A stretch of DNA of 64,000 bases from Fimbriimonadaceae bacterium (GTDB taxonomy: Bacteria; Armatimonadota; Fimbriimonadia; Fimbriimonadales; Fimbriimonadaceae), in the NCBI GenBank assembly GCA_019187105.1, contig JABAQM010000001.1, forward strand, positions 2,882,734 to 2,946,733, in the 5' to 3' direction. A model generated the notes under the pieces. That model saw nothing but the letters and a program-made list of their open reading frames with translations, had not been told where the DNA came from and ran no database searches. The stretch's first letter is position 1. Each line of letters opens with the position of its first letter. Both the position numbers and the translations under genes were made by a program. Below are positions 8,379-17,047 of this stretch, piece by piece.

Positions 8379-9557
8379 ATGAATATTCGAGCCCTTTCGT
8401 GGGTGGCCCTGGCTGCATTTGGGGTGCCGGCCTCCGCTCAGCTTTCTTCGATCGGACACAGTGGAGGCCCAACGGCTCCTGAGTTCGTAGCGAACGAGGT
8501 TCTCGTCAAGTTCCGCGCCGGTCGCGAGGCGATCGGTCGCTTGGTTTCCACCTCTTTTGGTGGCCAAGTCGTCGAGGAGCTTGCCGATCTTAAGGTCCAT
8601 CGTATCCAGCTTGCAGAAGGTACTGGCGTCATGGAGGCCGTGGCGTTTCTGGGCAGCCGACCTGAGGTTGAGTTTGCCGAGCCGAATTACATCGCCAGAG
8701 CCAGTCTCACTCCCAACGACACGTACTATGCGGGCTACCAGTGGAACATGCCCAAGATCCAAGCGAATTTGGCCTGGGACTACACGCAAGGCTCATCCAA
8801 CGTTGTGATCGCCATTATCGATACCGGCGTTCAAAGCAATCATCCCGATCTTTCCGGAAAGGTGACCGCTGGCTACAACTATGTCAGCAACAACACGAAC
8901 GCCAACGATGACAACGGGCACGGCACGCACTGCGCTGGAATCGCCGCTGCCAAGACGAATAACGCGACCGGTGTTGCCGGCGTCGGCTTTAATTGCCGGA
9001 TCATGCCGGTGAAGGTCTTGAACAGTCAAGGTTCCGGAAGCTTTTCCGCTATTGCCAACGGCATTAATTTCGCCCGAACCAACGGCGCCAAAGTTCTCTC
9101 CCTGAGTCTCGGGGGAACCAGTGGCAGCAGCACGCTCAGCACGGCGATCACCAACGCTTGGAACAGCGGATGTGTTATCGTCGCGGCCGCTGGCAATAGT
9201 GGCAACACGACGCCAAACTATCCAGCCTATTACAGCAGCTGTATAGCCGTCGGTTCGACGACGAGCACCGATACCCGATCGAGCTTCAGCAACTATGGCG
9301 CGAGCTGGGTCGATGTCGCCGCTCCCGGCAGCAGCATCGCCAGCACCTATCGAAACAGCCAGTACGTCATCATGAGCGGCACCTCGATGTCGACTCCGCA
9401 TGTGGCCGGATTGGCAGGGCTTTTGTACAGCTACCTCGGCACAGGTACTTCGAATAGTACGATTCGATCCCGCATTGAAAACAACTGCGACAACGTGGGG
9501 ACGTGGGTCGCAAAGGGACGAATCAACTGTCGCCGGGCAATAACCAATGGACCCTAG
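8379..9557 (+). CDS. Secreted subtilisin-like serine protease (S8, thermitase/fervidolysin type)
   Basis: A signal peptide (MNIRALSWVALAAFGVPASAQ) and an I9/fervidolysin-like prodomain (V-A-N-E-V-L-V-K-F ... V-E-F-A-E-P-N-Y) precede the catalytic domain. The triad reads as Asp148 in I-I-D-T-G-V, His181 in N-G-H-G-T-H-C-A-G and Ser336 in G-T-S-M-S-T-P-H-V-A-G. The Asn oxyanion residue is in A-A-A-G-N-S-G. The 392-residue length is normal and no C-terminal anchor or extra domain is present. The ribosome site AAGGAG lies 8 bases before the ATG. Likely exported and self-activated for extracellular protein breakdown. A 187-base leader region precedes it. Confidence 0.94.
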   Translation: MNIRALSWVALAAFGVPASAQLSSIGHSGGPTAPEFVANEVLVKFRAGREAIGRLVSTSFGGQVVEELADLKVHRIQLAEGTGVMEAVAFLGSRPEVEFAEPNYIARASLTPNDTYYAGYQWNMPKIQANLAWDYTQGSSNVVIAIIDTGVQSNHPDLSGKVTAGYNYVSNNTNANDDNGHGTHCAGIAAAKTNNATGVAGVGFNCRIMPVKVLNSQGSGSFSAIANGINFARTNGAKVLSLSLGGTSGSSTLSTAITNAWNSGCVIVAAAGNSGNTTPNYPAYYSSCIAVGSTTSTDTRSSFSNYGASWVDVAAPGSSIASTYRNSQYVIMSGTSMSTPHVAGLAGLLYSYLGTGTSNSTIRSRIENNCDNVGTWVAKGRINCRRAITNGP

Positions 9558-9592
9558 TCTGATTGCCCAGGCTTAGGCGTTCCTTACTCGAG

Positions 9593-9618
9593 CCCCCGGC
9601 TGGTTCCGGGGGCATTTT
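9593..9618 (+). terminator. Intrinsic terminator after the first subtilase
   Basis: Stem GCCCCCGG / CCGGGGGC with a 6-base loop, followed by ATTTTG. Confidence 0.75.
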
Positions 9619-9643
9619 GCGTCTGAAGTAGTATGGAGGTCCG

Positions 9644-10315
9644 ATGGCGTTAGTACGAATCGAGCAGTCGTTCCGAACGCAATTGGAATGGCAGGATATT
9701 GAGGACCGGCTGTATGCCATCGCGGAGTGGCTCGGATATGAGCTGATCTACGAGGATCCGGACTATGTCTTTATGCGGGGCGACAACCGCACGTTCATGC
9801 CCTCGCTCTTGGCGATGCCGACCACCCTGACCGTCTCGATCGGCCGTGGAGATGGCCTCGAGTCGGATGTCTCCTTGAACCTGCTGATCGCCCCAGGAGC
9901 GGGCTCGTCGGTATCCCAAGGTGAAGCCGAACTTCTGCGCCAGGAATTGAATGAGGTGATCGGTTGGATTGAGCGGCTCGAGTCACCAACCATTGATCGG
10001 ACCGAACAGGTCGCCTGGGGGCATCGCCGGGACGTTCGATTGAGCGTCACAGCCGAGGTTTCGATTTGGGTGCTCAGTATCGTGGCCGCCTGGCTCTATG
10101 GATGGCAGATGGGAGTTCTCGTCCTGGTCGTGGTGTACTCCCTTGCTTGGTATTGGGATGGCCGAATGCGGCGTAAATACCCTGAGTTTCCGTTGACCAG
10201 ACCCGGACCGCATATGGGACTCTCGGCCAAGCTTCGCGAGCGTTATCATCTGGCCCGGGCTACCGAACTGCGAGAGTTGCAGGGTCGCCCGGTCTTCGAT
10301 GATGCCGAATTCTAG
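9644..10315 (+). CDS. Unknown membrane-associated protein
   Basis: A 223-residue protein. The first ~130 residues are soluble and acidic. A hydrophobic hairpin follows at about residues 140-170 (S-I-W-V-L-S-I-V-A-A-W-L-Y-G then V-L-V-L-V-V-V-Y-S-L-A-W-Y) and then a basic tail. No family recognised. GGAGGTCC stands 1 base before the ATG (GGAGGT, short spacing). Its TAG overlaps the stop of convergent serS in a shared CTAG. Confidence 0.7.
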   Translation: MALVRIEQSFRTQLEWQDIEDRLYAIAEWLGYELIYEDPDYVFMRGDNRTFMPSLLAMPTTLTVSIGRGDGLESDVSLNLLIAPGAGSSVSQGEAELLRQELNEVIGWIERLESPTIDRTEQVAWGHRRDVRLSVTAEVSIWVLSIVAAWLYGWQMGVLVLVVVYSLAWYWDGRMRRKYPEFPLTRPGPHMGLSAKLRERYHLARATELRELQGRPVFDDAEF

Positions 10316-11595
10316 AGTGTTCCGGCTTCGATTCGATCCGTACCCACATACTGCCGTAACGGACCAGGCACGTCGACGTATCCGTCTGGATGATAGTGCG
10401 TTTCAACGATTGCGCTGAATAGGCGAGGCGTCGCCAGTCCACTACCGTTCAAGATATGGACATGCTCTGGTTTGGCGCCCTGCTCCCGTCGGAAGCGTAT
10501 GTTCGCCCGCCTCGCTTGGTACGCCTCGAAATTCGTGCAGCTTGAAATCTCGAGGTACCGCCCGACTCCGGGGGACCAGACCTCCAGATCGTAGCATTTG
10601 CATCCCTTGTCACCCATGTCGCCCGCGCAAAGCAGGACGACACGGTAATGCAATCCAAGTGTCTGGAGGACCGACTCCGCATCTGCGGTGAGCTGCTCAA
10701 GTTCATCGTAACTCGACTCTGGGAGGGTGAACTTGACGAGTTCGATCTTGTCGAATTGGTGGATCCTTAACAGCCCGCGCGTGTCCTTTCCTGCGGAACC
10801 TGCTTCCTTTCTGAAGCACGCGGAATAGCCGGCGAGATTGATCGGCAGCTGCCAGGCCTCAAGGATCTCGTCGCGATAGAGATTGGTGACCGGTACCTCG
10901 GCGGTGGGAATCAGATATAAGCCGTCGTCCACCTTGTAAAGGTCCTCTTCGAACTTCGGCAAGTTGCCGGTTCCAACCAGGCTCGCCGTATTGACGATAT
11001 ACGGTGGAAAGACCTCGCGGTACCCGTTGTTTTGGGTCTGGTGGTCGATCATGAAGCTGATAAGCGCCCGCTGGAGGCGTGCTCCCCAGCCCGTGTAGAC
11101 AGGAAATCCGCTTCCGGCGATCTTGGCGCCCCGAGCAAGGTCGATCAGGCCGAGCTCTTCGCCGATTTCCCAATGCGGCTTGGCCTCCCACTCGAAGGTT
11201 GGTGGCTCGGCAAAAGTTCTCACGACGACGTTGTCTTCTGGATCAGCGCCGTCGGGAACCGATTCATGGGGAAGGTTGGGAAACTTAAGCTCGATCTCCG
11301 AGAGCGCGGCTTCCAAGTCACGCACCTGTTGCTCCAGGGCCTGAATCTGGGCTTTTAGTGCAGCAGTTTCTCCCTTCGCTGCTTCGGCTTCCTCGCGCTT
11401 GCCCTGCGCCATCAGATGACCAATCGTTTTGCTGATCGCATTGCTCCGGGCTAGCATTTCATCAAGAGCATGCTTTTGTGTTCGCCACTCGGCATCGATG
11501 CGGGTGAACTCGTCGATCGGTGCCTCGATCCCTTTTCGAAGGCATTGTTGTCGCACGAACTCGGGCTGTTCGCGAAGGAGCTGGCGGTCGAGCAT
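10312..11595 (-). CDS. serS: Seryl-tRNA synthetase
   Basis: A class II synthetase that charges tRNA-Ser. The N-terminal long antiparallel coiled coil that grips the tRNA long arm covers about residues 25-105. Class II motif 2 is F-R-K-E-A-G-S-A-G-K-D-T-R-G-L-L-R-I-H-Q-F, and motif 3 is N-G-S-G-L-A-T-P-R-L. The length of 427 residues is standard. The start is ATG 11595 (M-L-D-R-Q-L-L-R-E-Q-P), where the family begins; an in-frame upstream start would overlap ubiD. It follows ubiD by 17 bases, so they form one operon. Confidence 0.96.
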   Translation of the reverse strand: MLDRQLLREQPEFVRQQCLRKGIEAPIDEFTRIDAEWRTQKHALDEMLARSNAISKTIGHLMAQGKREEAEAAKGETAALKAQIQALEQQVRDLEAALSEIELKFPNLPHESVPDGADPEDNVVVRTFAEPPTFEWEAKPHWEIGEELGLIDLARGAKIAGSGFPVYTGWGARLQRALISFMIDHQTQNNGYREVFPPYIVNTASLVGTGNLPKFEEDLYKVDDGLYLIPTAEVPVTNLYRDEILEAWQLPINLAGYSACFRKEAGSAGKDTRGLLRIHQFDKIELVKFTLPESSYDELEQLTADAESVLQTLGLHYRVVLLCAGDMGDKGCKCYDLEVWSPGVGRYLEISSCTNFEAYQARRANIRFRREQGAKPEHVHILNGSGLATPRLFSAIVETHYHPDGYVDVPGPLRQYVGTDRIEAGTL

Positions 11596-11612
11596 GAGGC
11601 TACTTTGTACCC

Positions 11613-13157
11613 CTATAGACCGAGTTTGTCCCACAAGCCATCGATACGGGCCTTGACATCATCGGCCATCCGGATGAGCTTGGGATAGTCGCGAGAAAAG
11701 CCATTCTCTGCCGGCCACTTGTGGGTGCAATCGAAGCCGATCTTGCCCCCAAAACCCTCTTGAACCGCAGCGTGGTCCAATTGATCGACCGGGCCTTTGC
11801 TGAGCAAGTGGTCCCTTCCGGGGTCGCAGTTTGCGCCAAGCCGGAAGAGAACTTCGCCGAAATCCTGAACGTTGCAGTCTTCGTCGAAAACGAAGACCAT
11901 TTTGGTGAAGGCCAAGCCCCCGAGCCCCCAGATGGCATTCATGACCTTGTAGGCGTGGCCGGGGTACTTCTTCTTGATCGAAACGAAGGCGACATTATGA
12001 AAGCAGGATTCGACCGGAAGATTCATGTCCACGATTTCAGGGACTGTTAACTGGATAAGTGGGAGAAAGATGCGCTCAACTGCCTTGCCCATCCAACCAT
12101 CCTCCATCGGGGGAATACCGACGATGGTCGCTGGGTAGACCGGCTTCTGCCGCATCGTTACGCAGGTGACATGGAGAACCGGGAAATCTTCAGCGAGGGA
12201 GTAGTAGCCCGTATGATCTCCGAAGGGACCTTCCAGCCGACGTTCGGCGGGGTCGACGTAGCCCTCGATCACAATTTCCGCATCGGCGGGCACATGAATG
12301 TCGATCGTCTTGGCTTTCACGAGCTTGGCATTCTCGCGTCGTAAGAAACCGGCAAACAGCATCTCATCGATCCCGGGTGGGAGGGGGGAAATGGCCGAGA
12401 ACGTGTAAGCGGGATCCCCGCCGAGGGCCACTGCGACCTCGATGCGTTTTCCCTGGCTGCCTGCCGCCTCCATGTGCCGCATGCCAGTCTTGTGCATCTG
12501 CCAGTGCATGCCGCAAGTCTTCCGGTCGTACAGGATGACTCGGTACATCCCGACATTTCGCTTGCCGGTCTCAGGGTCATAGGTGAAGACGAGTGGCAGC
12601 GTGATATAAGGGCCGCCGTCCTCCGGCCAGCAGGTGAGGATTGGAAGGGTGGTGAGGTCCACGTCGTCGCCCTGCATGACGACCTCTTGGCAAACACCGC
12701 GCTCCACCGTCTTGGGTGGCGCTGATTTGACTTCCCCTAGCAGCCACGGAAGCTTCTTAAAGGCTTCGATGGGGCCCCTGGGAACCTCGGGCTTTAAGAG
12801 CGCTCGGAGCCGCTCAGCATGTTCCTCGAAGTCCTCGCAGGAAAGTGCCATCGACATGCGGCGCCTCGAGCCCATCGTATTGATGGCAACAGGCATGCTG
12901 TACCGAACGGATCCAGTGGGCCTGGCGCCCGGATCGATCGAAGGCTGGTTCATCACGGCACTGGTCGGATTTGGCGTCCCGAGCCGGTGGGGAGGCCCAA
13001 CCACATTCTCGAATAGAAGAGCGGGACCATCGGCCTTCATCACCCGGTCTGCGACCTCGGTGATCTCCAAATACGGGCTGATGGGTTCGGCTACCCGCTT
13101 CAACGCCCGCTTTTCTTCGAGTACCTGCAAGAAGTGCTGGAAATCACGATAAGCCAT
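11613..13157 (-). CDS. UbiD family prenylated-FMN decarboxylase
   Basis: UbiD-family enzymes decarboxylate aromatic or alpha,beta-unsaturated acids with prenylated FMN. Candidate roles here are menaquinone or ubiquinone biosynthesis. Hallmarks are M-A-Y-R-D-F-Q at the start, Y-R-V-I-L-Y-D-R-K-T-C-G-M-H-W with the Arg that binds the cofactor, and the catalytic-region motif L-E-G-P-F-G-D-H-T-G-Y-Y. The 514-residue length fits. The UbiX flavin prenyltransferase needed to make the cofactor is not in the window. ATG 13157 is preferred over ATG 13184 because homologues begin M-A-Y-R-D. Confidence 0.9.
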   Translation of the reverse strand: MAYRDFQHFLQVLEEKRALKRVAEPISPYLEITEVADRVMKADGPALLFENVVGPPHRLGTPNPTSAVMNQPSIDPGARPTGSVRYSMPVAINTMGSRRRMSMALSCEDFEEHAERLRALLKPEVPRGPIEAFKKLPWLLGEVKSAPPKTVERGVCQEVVMQGDDVDLTTLPILTCWPEDGGPYITLPLVFTYDPETGKRNVGMYRVILYDRKTCGMHWQMHKTGMRHMEAAGSQGKRIEVAVALGGDPAYTFSAISPLPPGIDEMLFAGFLRRENAKLVKAKTIDIHVPADAEIVIEGYVDPAERRLEGPFGDHTGYYSLAEDFPVLHVTCVTMRQKPVYPATIVGIPPMEDGWMGKAVERIFLPLIQLTVPEIVDMNLPVESCFHNVAFVSIKKKYPGHAYKVMNAIWGLGGLAFTKMVFVFDEDCNVQDFGEVLFRLGANCDPGRDHLLSKGPVDQLDHAAVQEGFGGKIGFDCTHKWPAENGFSRDYPKLIRMADDVKARIDGLWDKLGL

Positions 13158-13242
13158 GCTTCGCCAAGAGTCTACGTTTCCCATGGCCCTCCACGCTGAA
13201 GGCTGCCGGAGTCGGTAAGATTCTGAATGCCGGACTTCGTCG

Positions 13243-13839
13243 ATGGAAAAAAGGTACAGCCAAGTTCCCGATCGAAGGCTCGTTGAGCGTTGCCGATCCG
13301 GAGATCAGGATGCCTGGCATGCCTTGATCGACCGCTATCAGCGACTCGTCTATTCGGTCCCGCGACGCATGCGGCTTTCGGACGAAGATTGCGCCGACGT
13401 CTTCCAGTCGACCTGGCAAGCGCTAATCCAGTCTCTCGACCGGATCGAGTCGATCGAATCGCTTCCAAAGTGGCTGGCGGTCACGGCATCGCGCATCGCG
13501 TCACGCACGGTTCGCATTTCGGCTCGGACTGTCCAGGCTCCATCAGACGCCGGCTTGACGCTCGAGGAAGTTGTGGCCTCAGAGGAATCCTCGGCTGAAT
13601 CGAACGCCGTTGTCGCCGTGGAAGCTGAGCTGGTCCGGCAGTGTTTCCAGAGGCTTTCGACCGAGTGCCAGACATTGCTCGGCGAACTGATTGTCAAGGA
13701 CGATTCGAGCTATAAAGCCGCCACAGAGAAGCTCGGGATGCCCATGGGGGCGATTGGCCCGACCCGGCGCCGGTGCCTCGAGAAACTGAGAAAGCTGCTG
13801 ATCGAAAGCGGATTTTTTGACAGCAGTGTATCGGAATGA
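13243..13839 (+). CDS. ECF-like sigma-70 family sigma factor
   Basis: A 198-residue sigma factor. Region 2 covers about residues 10-90 (L-V-E-R-C-R-S-G-D-Q-D-A-W ... C-A-D-V-F-Q-S-T-W). Region 4 with its HTH covers about residues 130-185, although its recognition helix is degenerate (Y-K-A-A-T-E-K-L-G-M-P-M-G-A-I-G-P-T-R-R-R-C-L-E-K-L). It heads a string of four same-strand genes: a zinc-finger protein, a TPR-CHAT protease and a subtilase, with spacings of 24 bases and then overlaps. It probably autoregulates the operon, but I cannot identify its promoter. Confidence 0.88.
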   Translation: MEKRYSQVPDRRLVERCRSGDQDAWHALIDRYQRLVYSVPRRMRLSDEDCADVFQSTWQALIQSLDRIESIESLPKWLAVTASRIASRTVRISARTVQAPSDAGLTLEEVVASEESSAESNAVVAVEAELVRQCFQRLSTECQTLLGELIVKDDSSYKAATEKLGMPMGAIGPTRRRCLEKLRKLLIESGFFDSSVSE

Positions 13840-13863
13840 ATGTAGAGTCCTCTTAATACTGAA

Positions 13864-14415
13864 ATGGCTAAGACGTGCGCATCGATGGAGTCTGAGATCA
13901 TCGCGGTCGCCTTTGGCGCGGATGGTCCGGAAGTGGTACGGCACGCCGCGGCGTGTCCAAGATGTGGCCTTCTTATGTCCCAGTTTCGAAAAATCGCCGA
14001 CCGGCTTGCCGAACCCACCCACGATGCACCGGCGTCCTTGCTCAAGACGGTCAAGGCGATGGCGCTGCCAAAGGCCGTTCGACGGGCCCGCCTGTTGAGC
14101 TTGACCTTTGCCGGCTCCGGAGCGCGCTCGGCACAAGCCGATACGCTTGTTGCCGTCATCGACGCAGAAGGCTCGCAGGTGCAGCTCCTGTATCGGCAGT
14201 CCAAGGCTGGATGGGAAGTCCGGGGACGCCTTGAGAGTCCTGGCTGGACGATCGTGCGCGGAGGCAAGCGGGTTCGCCTGGATCGGGATGGCGGGTTCGT
14301 GCTGCGAACAAAGGGACTTAGCGAGACTGACTTTACGTTGCAGGGGCCTGCCGGTTCAGTGTTCGTGCCTGCTGCCGATGAGTGGACTGAGGATGACTCC
14401 CCAGGCTCTCGCTGA
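13864..14415 (+). CDS. Small zinc-finger protein, putative anti-sigma factor
   Basis: 183 residues. Near residue 27 it carries H-A-A-A-C-P-R-C-G, the HxxxCxxC zinc site of ZAS-type anti-sigma factors. No transmembrane segment is obvious, so it would be a cytosolic anti-sigma. The C-terminal ~90 residues are beta-rich (V-A-V-I-D-A-E-G-S-Q-V-Q-L-L-Y ... F-T-L-Q-G-P-A-G-S-V-F-V-P). This resembles the carboxypeptidase-regulatory-like or beta-sandwich tails next to sigma/CHAT genes, but I cannot name the fold. It lies 24 bases after the sigma gene and overlaps the CHAT gene by 23 bases. The anti-sigma role is inferred from the motif and position. Confidence 0.72.
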   Translation: MAKTCASMESEIIAVAFGADGPEVVRHAAACPRCGLLMSQFRKIADRLAEPTHDAPASLLKTVKAMALPKAVRRARLLSLTFAGSGARSAQADTLVAVIDAEGSQVQLLYRQSKAGWEVRGRLESPGWTIVRGGKRVRLDRDGGFVLRTKGLSETDFTLQGPAGSVFVPAADEWTEDDSPGSR

Positions 14416-17047
14416 GCGGATCGTTTCGGCGGAAACTCCCGACGAGGCTCTTGCAATCCTGAGATCGGAAGGTGTTGCCGGCATCTCCCAAGCCTACTTT
14501 CAGCAGGTTGCCAGCCTCCAGGGATCGAGCCCTGAAGCCGCTTCGCGTGCGGCGTCGCTGTGGCGCGCGGTCCGTGAAGGTGGAGACGAGCCGGCTTATG
14601 CATTGAGAGCGAAGGCGGTGGGCGAGCGGCTCCGCGGCCAGTGGGAAAGGAGTGCCAAGAGCTTTCTCGCGGCCGCGAGACTCGCTGACCGTGACGTGGA
14701 ACGCCTCACTTTCAAGATCGGCGCCGTTGATAGCCTCGCTCGGGCTGGACGGGTGCCGGAGGCACTTAAATTGGGGAAGTCGATTCGAAGGAGCTTGCTT
14801 GCGATGGGTGAGCCCGCCATGGCCGCGCGAGTCTCCCTCAATATTGGCAACGCTCTGCTGTGGCAGGATCGTCACAAGGAAGCCAGATTCTATCTGTCTG
14901 AGGCGATCGGTCCCCTTGGGCAAGGTGGCTTCATGGTAGAGGCCGCGTCTGCCCGCCTTGGGCTATCCACGTCGTACCTTTTTGCCGGCGACACGCGCGA
15001 GGCCCTGCAGGAAGCAGAGTCAGCGCGAAGCGAGTTCGAGCAACTGGGCATGTCGTTTCATGCCGCTATCGCCGACGTGAACATCGCGCATGCTCGAATT
15101 CTGCTCGGCGAACCGGATCAAGCCATCAATTTGCTTCTTGAAGCTGAGCCGAAACTCGCCGAATCTGTCGTTGACGGGGCGAATGTGCGCGAGTTTCTCG
15201 GTGACGCGTATGTCCGGCTGAACCTTTGGGAGGAAGCGGCAGAGAGTTTCACCCGCTCTCTGGAATGCCCGGGCCCGCTTCCAAAGGCCAATGTCGCAAA
15301 CTGCTACCTTGGCATCGGGATCGCCCGAGCGGCGTCCGGCGATCGAGCTACCGCGCTGAGGTGCCTGACTCGGGCGGGACGTCTCTACGAACAACTGGGT
15401 CTGTTCGCCTGGGCGTCATCTGTCTATTCGCAACGGGCCGAACTGGAGCGGCGGCGCGGTCGTTTTTCTGTCGCTGCGGCGCTTGCCAGTGAAGCTCTTG
15501 ACCTTTCGGACAGAGGCCGCTCGGCTTACCACCGCCTGGATGCTCTGATCGTTTCGGCTCGAACGGCGCTTGATGCCGGCCAAAATGCCCGGGAACTCAT
15601 TCGCTCGGCAAAGGAGCTTCAACGCCGAAACGCTTTTAGGGGCCACTTGTGGAAAGTGCAGTCTCTCGAGGCACTCGCCGCTCAAGGACCGGAGCGCCTT
15701 CGGCTCTTGCGTCGAGCGTATCGGTCGATTCTTCGGGACCGTGCCCGCACGACCTCGATCACGTCGCGAATGAGCTACCTTCGCGATAAGGAGGAGATTC
15801 TTCAGGAGTTCCTGCGCGTCTTGCTTCTCAATCCATCGGCGCCCAGCATTCGTGAGGCGATTCGGGTCGTTGCGAACACCCGTGCCGTTGCATTGCTCGA
15901 CGAGATTGCATCTGCCACCGCGATCCTCTCTGAACGGCAGCAAAAGGCTCTCTCCGACTTGCGGCTTGAACTTGCCGCGTCAGAACCCGAGACCATGATC
16001 GGCACTCCTTTCCGCGGCTCGGTGGCCAGCAAGATTGGTGCGGCCCAACTTCGCACTCGCTGGATCGAGACGGCCCGCAATATCGAATCGGCTGCAAGGT
16101 CGGTTCGCAAGGCACCTTCTGGCGGCTCGGTTGTCGTGGTTGAAGCCGGCAATCGATTCGTTGGCTTGCACGGGTCCGATGCAGTTCCTCTCGGGCTAAC
16201 GCCTGAGCAGCTGATGCGCGATCTGCCGTGGCTGGACTACGAGATTCTCGGTCCGGCAAAAGGCTCGCCCTCCGTCGCAACCTGCGCCTTAAACCGACTT
16301 GCCGCAGGGGCCCTGAAGAACTGGGACCCGAGATGGCCGTCCAACCTGTGCCTGACCGGCAGCTTGTGGAATCTCCCTTGGGCGTTTATGTTCGATGCGG
16401 CCTCGTTCGACGAGGAGCCCGTGTATTGCCTGCACCCGTCAGCTCAACTCCCAACGCAGTCGCTCACGGACCTCAAGAGGAAGCCCGCCGCTCTATGGAT
16501 CAGTCGTGAGCCAGGGATTGCCATGACGTCGGCCGAAGAAGCCTTCCTGAGAGCTCAGTTTCCACAGCTGCGCGTGATCGATAGCGCGCGCGAAGCGCGT
16601 CGCTCGCTGGATTCGGCAGATCTCGGCCTTCTCCATGTTGCTGCACATGCCAGGCACAACCCCGAGAATCAGATGTTTTCCCACGTTGAGTTCACCGACG
16701 GCAGAATCTACGCCACGGAGATCGCCCGAAGTGGGGTGCGGTGTGATCTCGCGGTTCTGTCGGCCTGTGAAACCGCAAAGATGTCCGCCCATCATGCCGC
16801 GGAGCCGACCGGGCTCGTCAGAGCCTTTCTTGCTCGAGGATGCCGTGCGGCGATCGGGAGCCAATGGCAGCTTGACGACGAAGCTGCCGCTGTGATGAGT
16901 GCGAGTTTTTACCAGGCCCTTTTGCAAGGTGCCGAGATCACTGAGAGTCTGCGGGGAGCCAGGCGAAAAGTTAAAGCTTGGAAGCCGCACGTATACTATT
17001 GGGGAGCCTTTGCGTTGTTCGCAGGCTATCCCCGGGAGAGGCCATGA
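14393..17047 (+). CDS. TPR-CHAT caspase-like protease
   Basis: An 884-residue cytosolic protein. About residues 1-560 are tetratricopeptide-type helical repeats (for example M-A-A-R-V-S-L-N-I-G-N-A-L-L and A-I-A-D-V-N-I-A-H-A-R). The C-terminal ~300 residues form a CHAT domain, a clan CD cysteine peptidase. The probable dyad is His752 in L-L-H-V-A-A-H-A and Cys792 in V-L-S-A-C-E-T, and the fold ends with the hallmark Y-Y-W-G-A-F-A-L-F. Both residues are present, so it is probably active. ATG 14393 has GAGGATG context and overlaps the zinc-finger gene; the long upstream open frame to 14108 is a shadow of that gene. It overlaps the next subtilase start by 4 bases (ATGA). Confidence 0.88.
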   Translation: MTPQALAERIVSAETPDEALAILRSEGVAGISQAYFQQVASLQGSSPEAASRAASLWRAVREGGDEPAYALRAKAVGERLRGQWERSAKSFLAAARLADRDVERLTFKIGAVDSLARAGRVPEALKLGKSIRRSLLAMGEPAMAARVSLNIGNALLWQDRHKEARFYLSEAIGPLGQGGFMVEAASARLGLSTSYLFAGDTREALQEAESARSEFEQLGMSFHAAIADVNIAHARILLGEPDQAINLLLEAEPKLAESVVDGANVREFLGDAYVRLNLWEEAAESFTRSLECPGPLPKANVANCYLGIGIARAASGDRATALRCLTRAGRLYEQLGLFAWASSVYSQRAELERRRGRFSVAAALASEALDLSDRGRSAYHRLDALIVSARTALDAGQNARELIRSAKELQRRNAFRGHLWKVQSLEALAAQGPERLRLLRRAYRSILRDRARTTSITSRMSYLRDKEEILQEFLRVLLLNPSAPSIREAIRVVANTRAVALLDEIASATAILSERQQKALSDLRLELAASEPETMIGTPFRGSVASKIGAAQLRTRWIETARNIESAARSVRKAPSGGSVVVVEAGNRFVGLHGSDAVPLGLTPEQLMRDLPWLDYEILGPAKGSPSVATCALNRLAAGALKNWDPRWPSNLCLTGSLWNLPWAFMFDAASFDEEPVYCLHPSAQLPTQSLTDLKRKPAALWISREPGIAMTSAEEAFLRAQFPQLRVIDSAREARRSLDSADLGLLHVAAHARHNPENQMFSHVEFTDGRIYATEIARSGVRCDLAVLSACETAKMSAHHAAEPTGLVRAFLARGCRAAIGSQWQLDDEAAAVMSASFYQALLQGAEITESLRGARRKVKAWKPHVYYWGAFALFAGYPRERP

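Noticed and set aside
14108-14392. Upstream extension of the CHAT protein
   Set aside because: This part overlaps the zinc-finger gene in another frame and has no TPR character. ATG 14393 is better placed.
13710-14603. A 297-codon minus-strand open frame opposite the sigma and zinc-finger genes
   Set aside because: Low-complexity R/S/P/T-rich product. The plus strand has coherent domains here.
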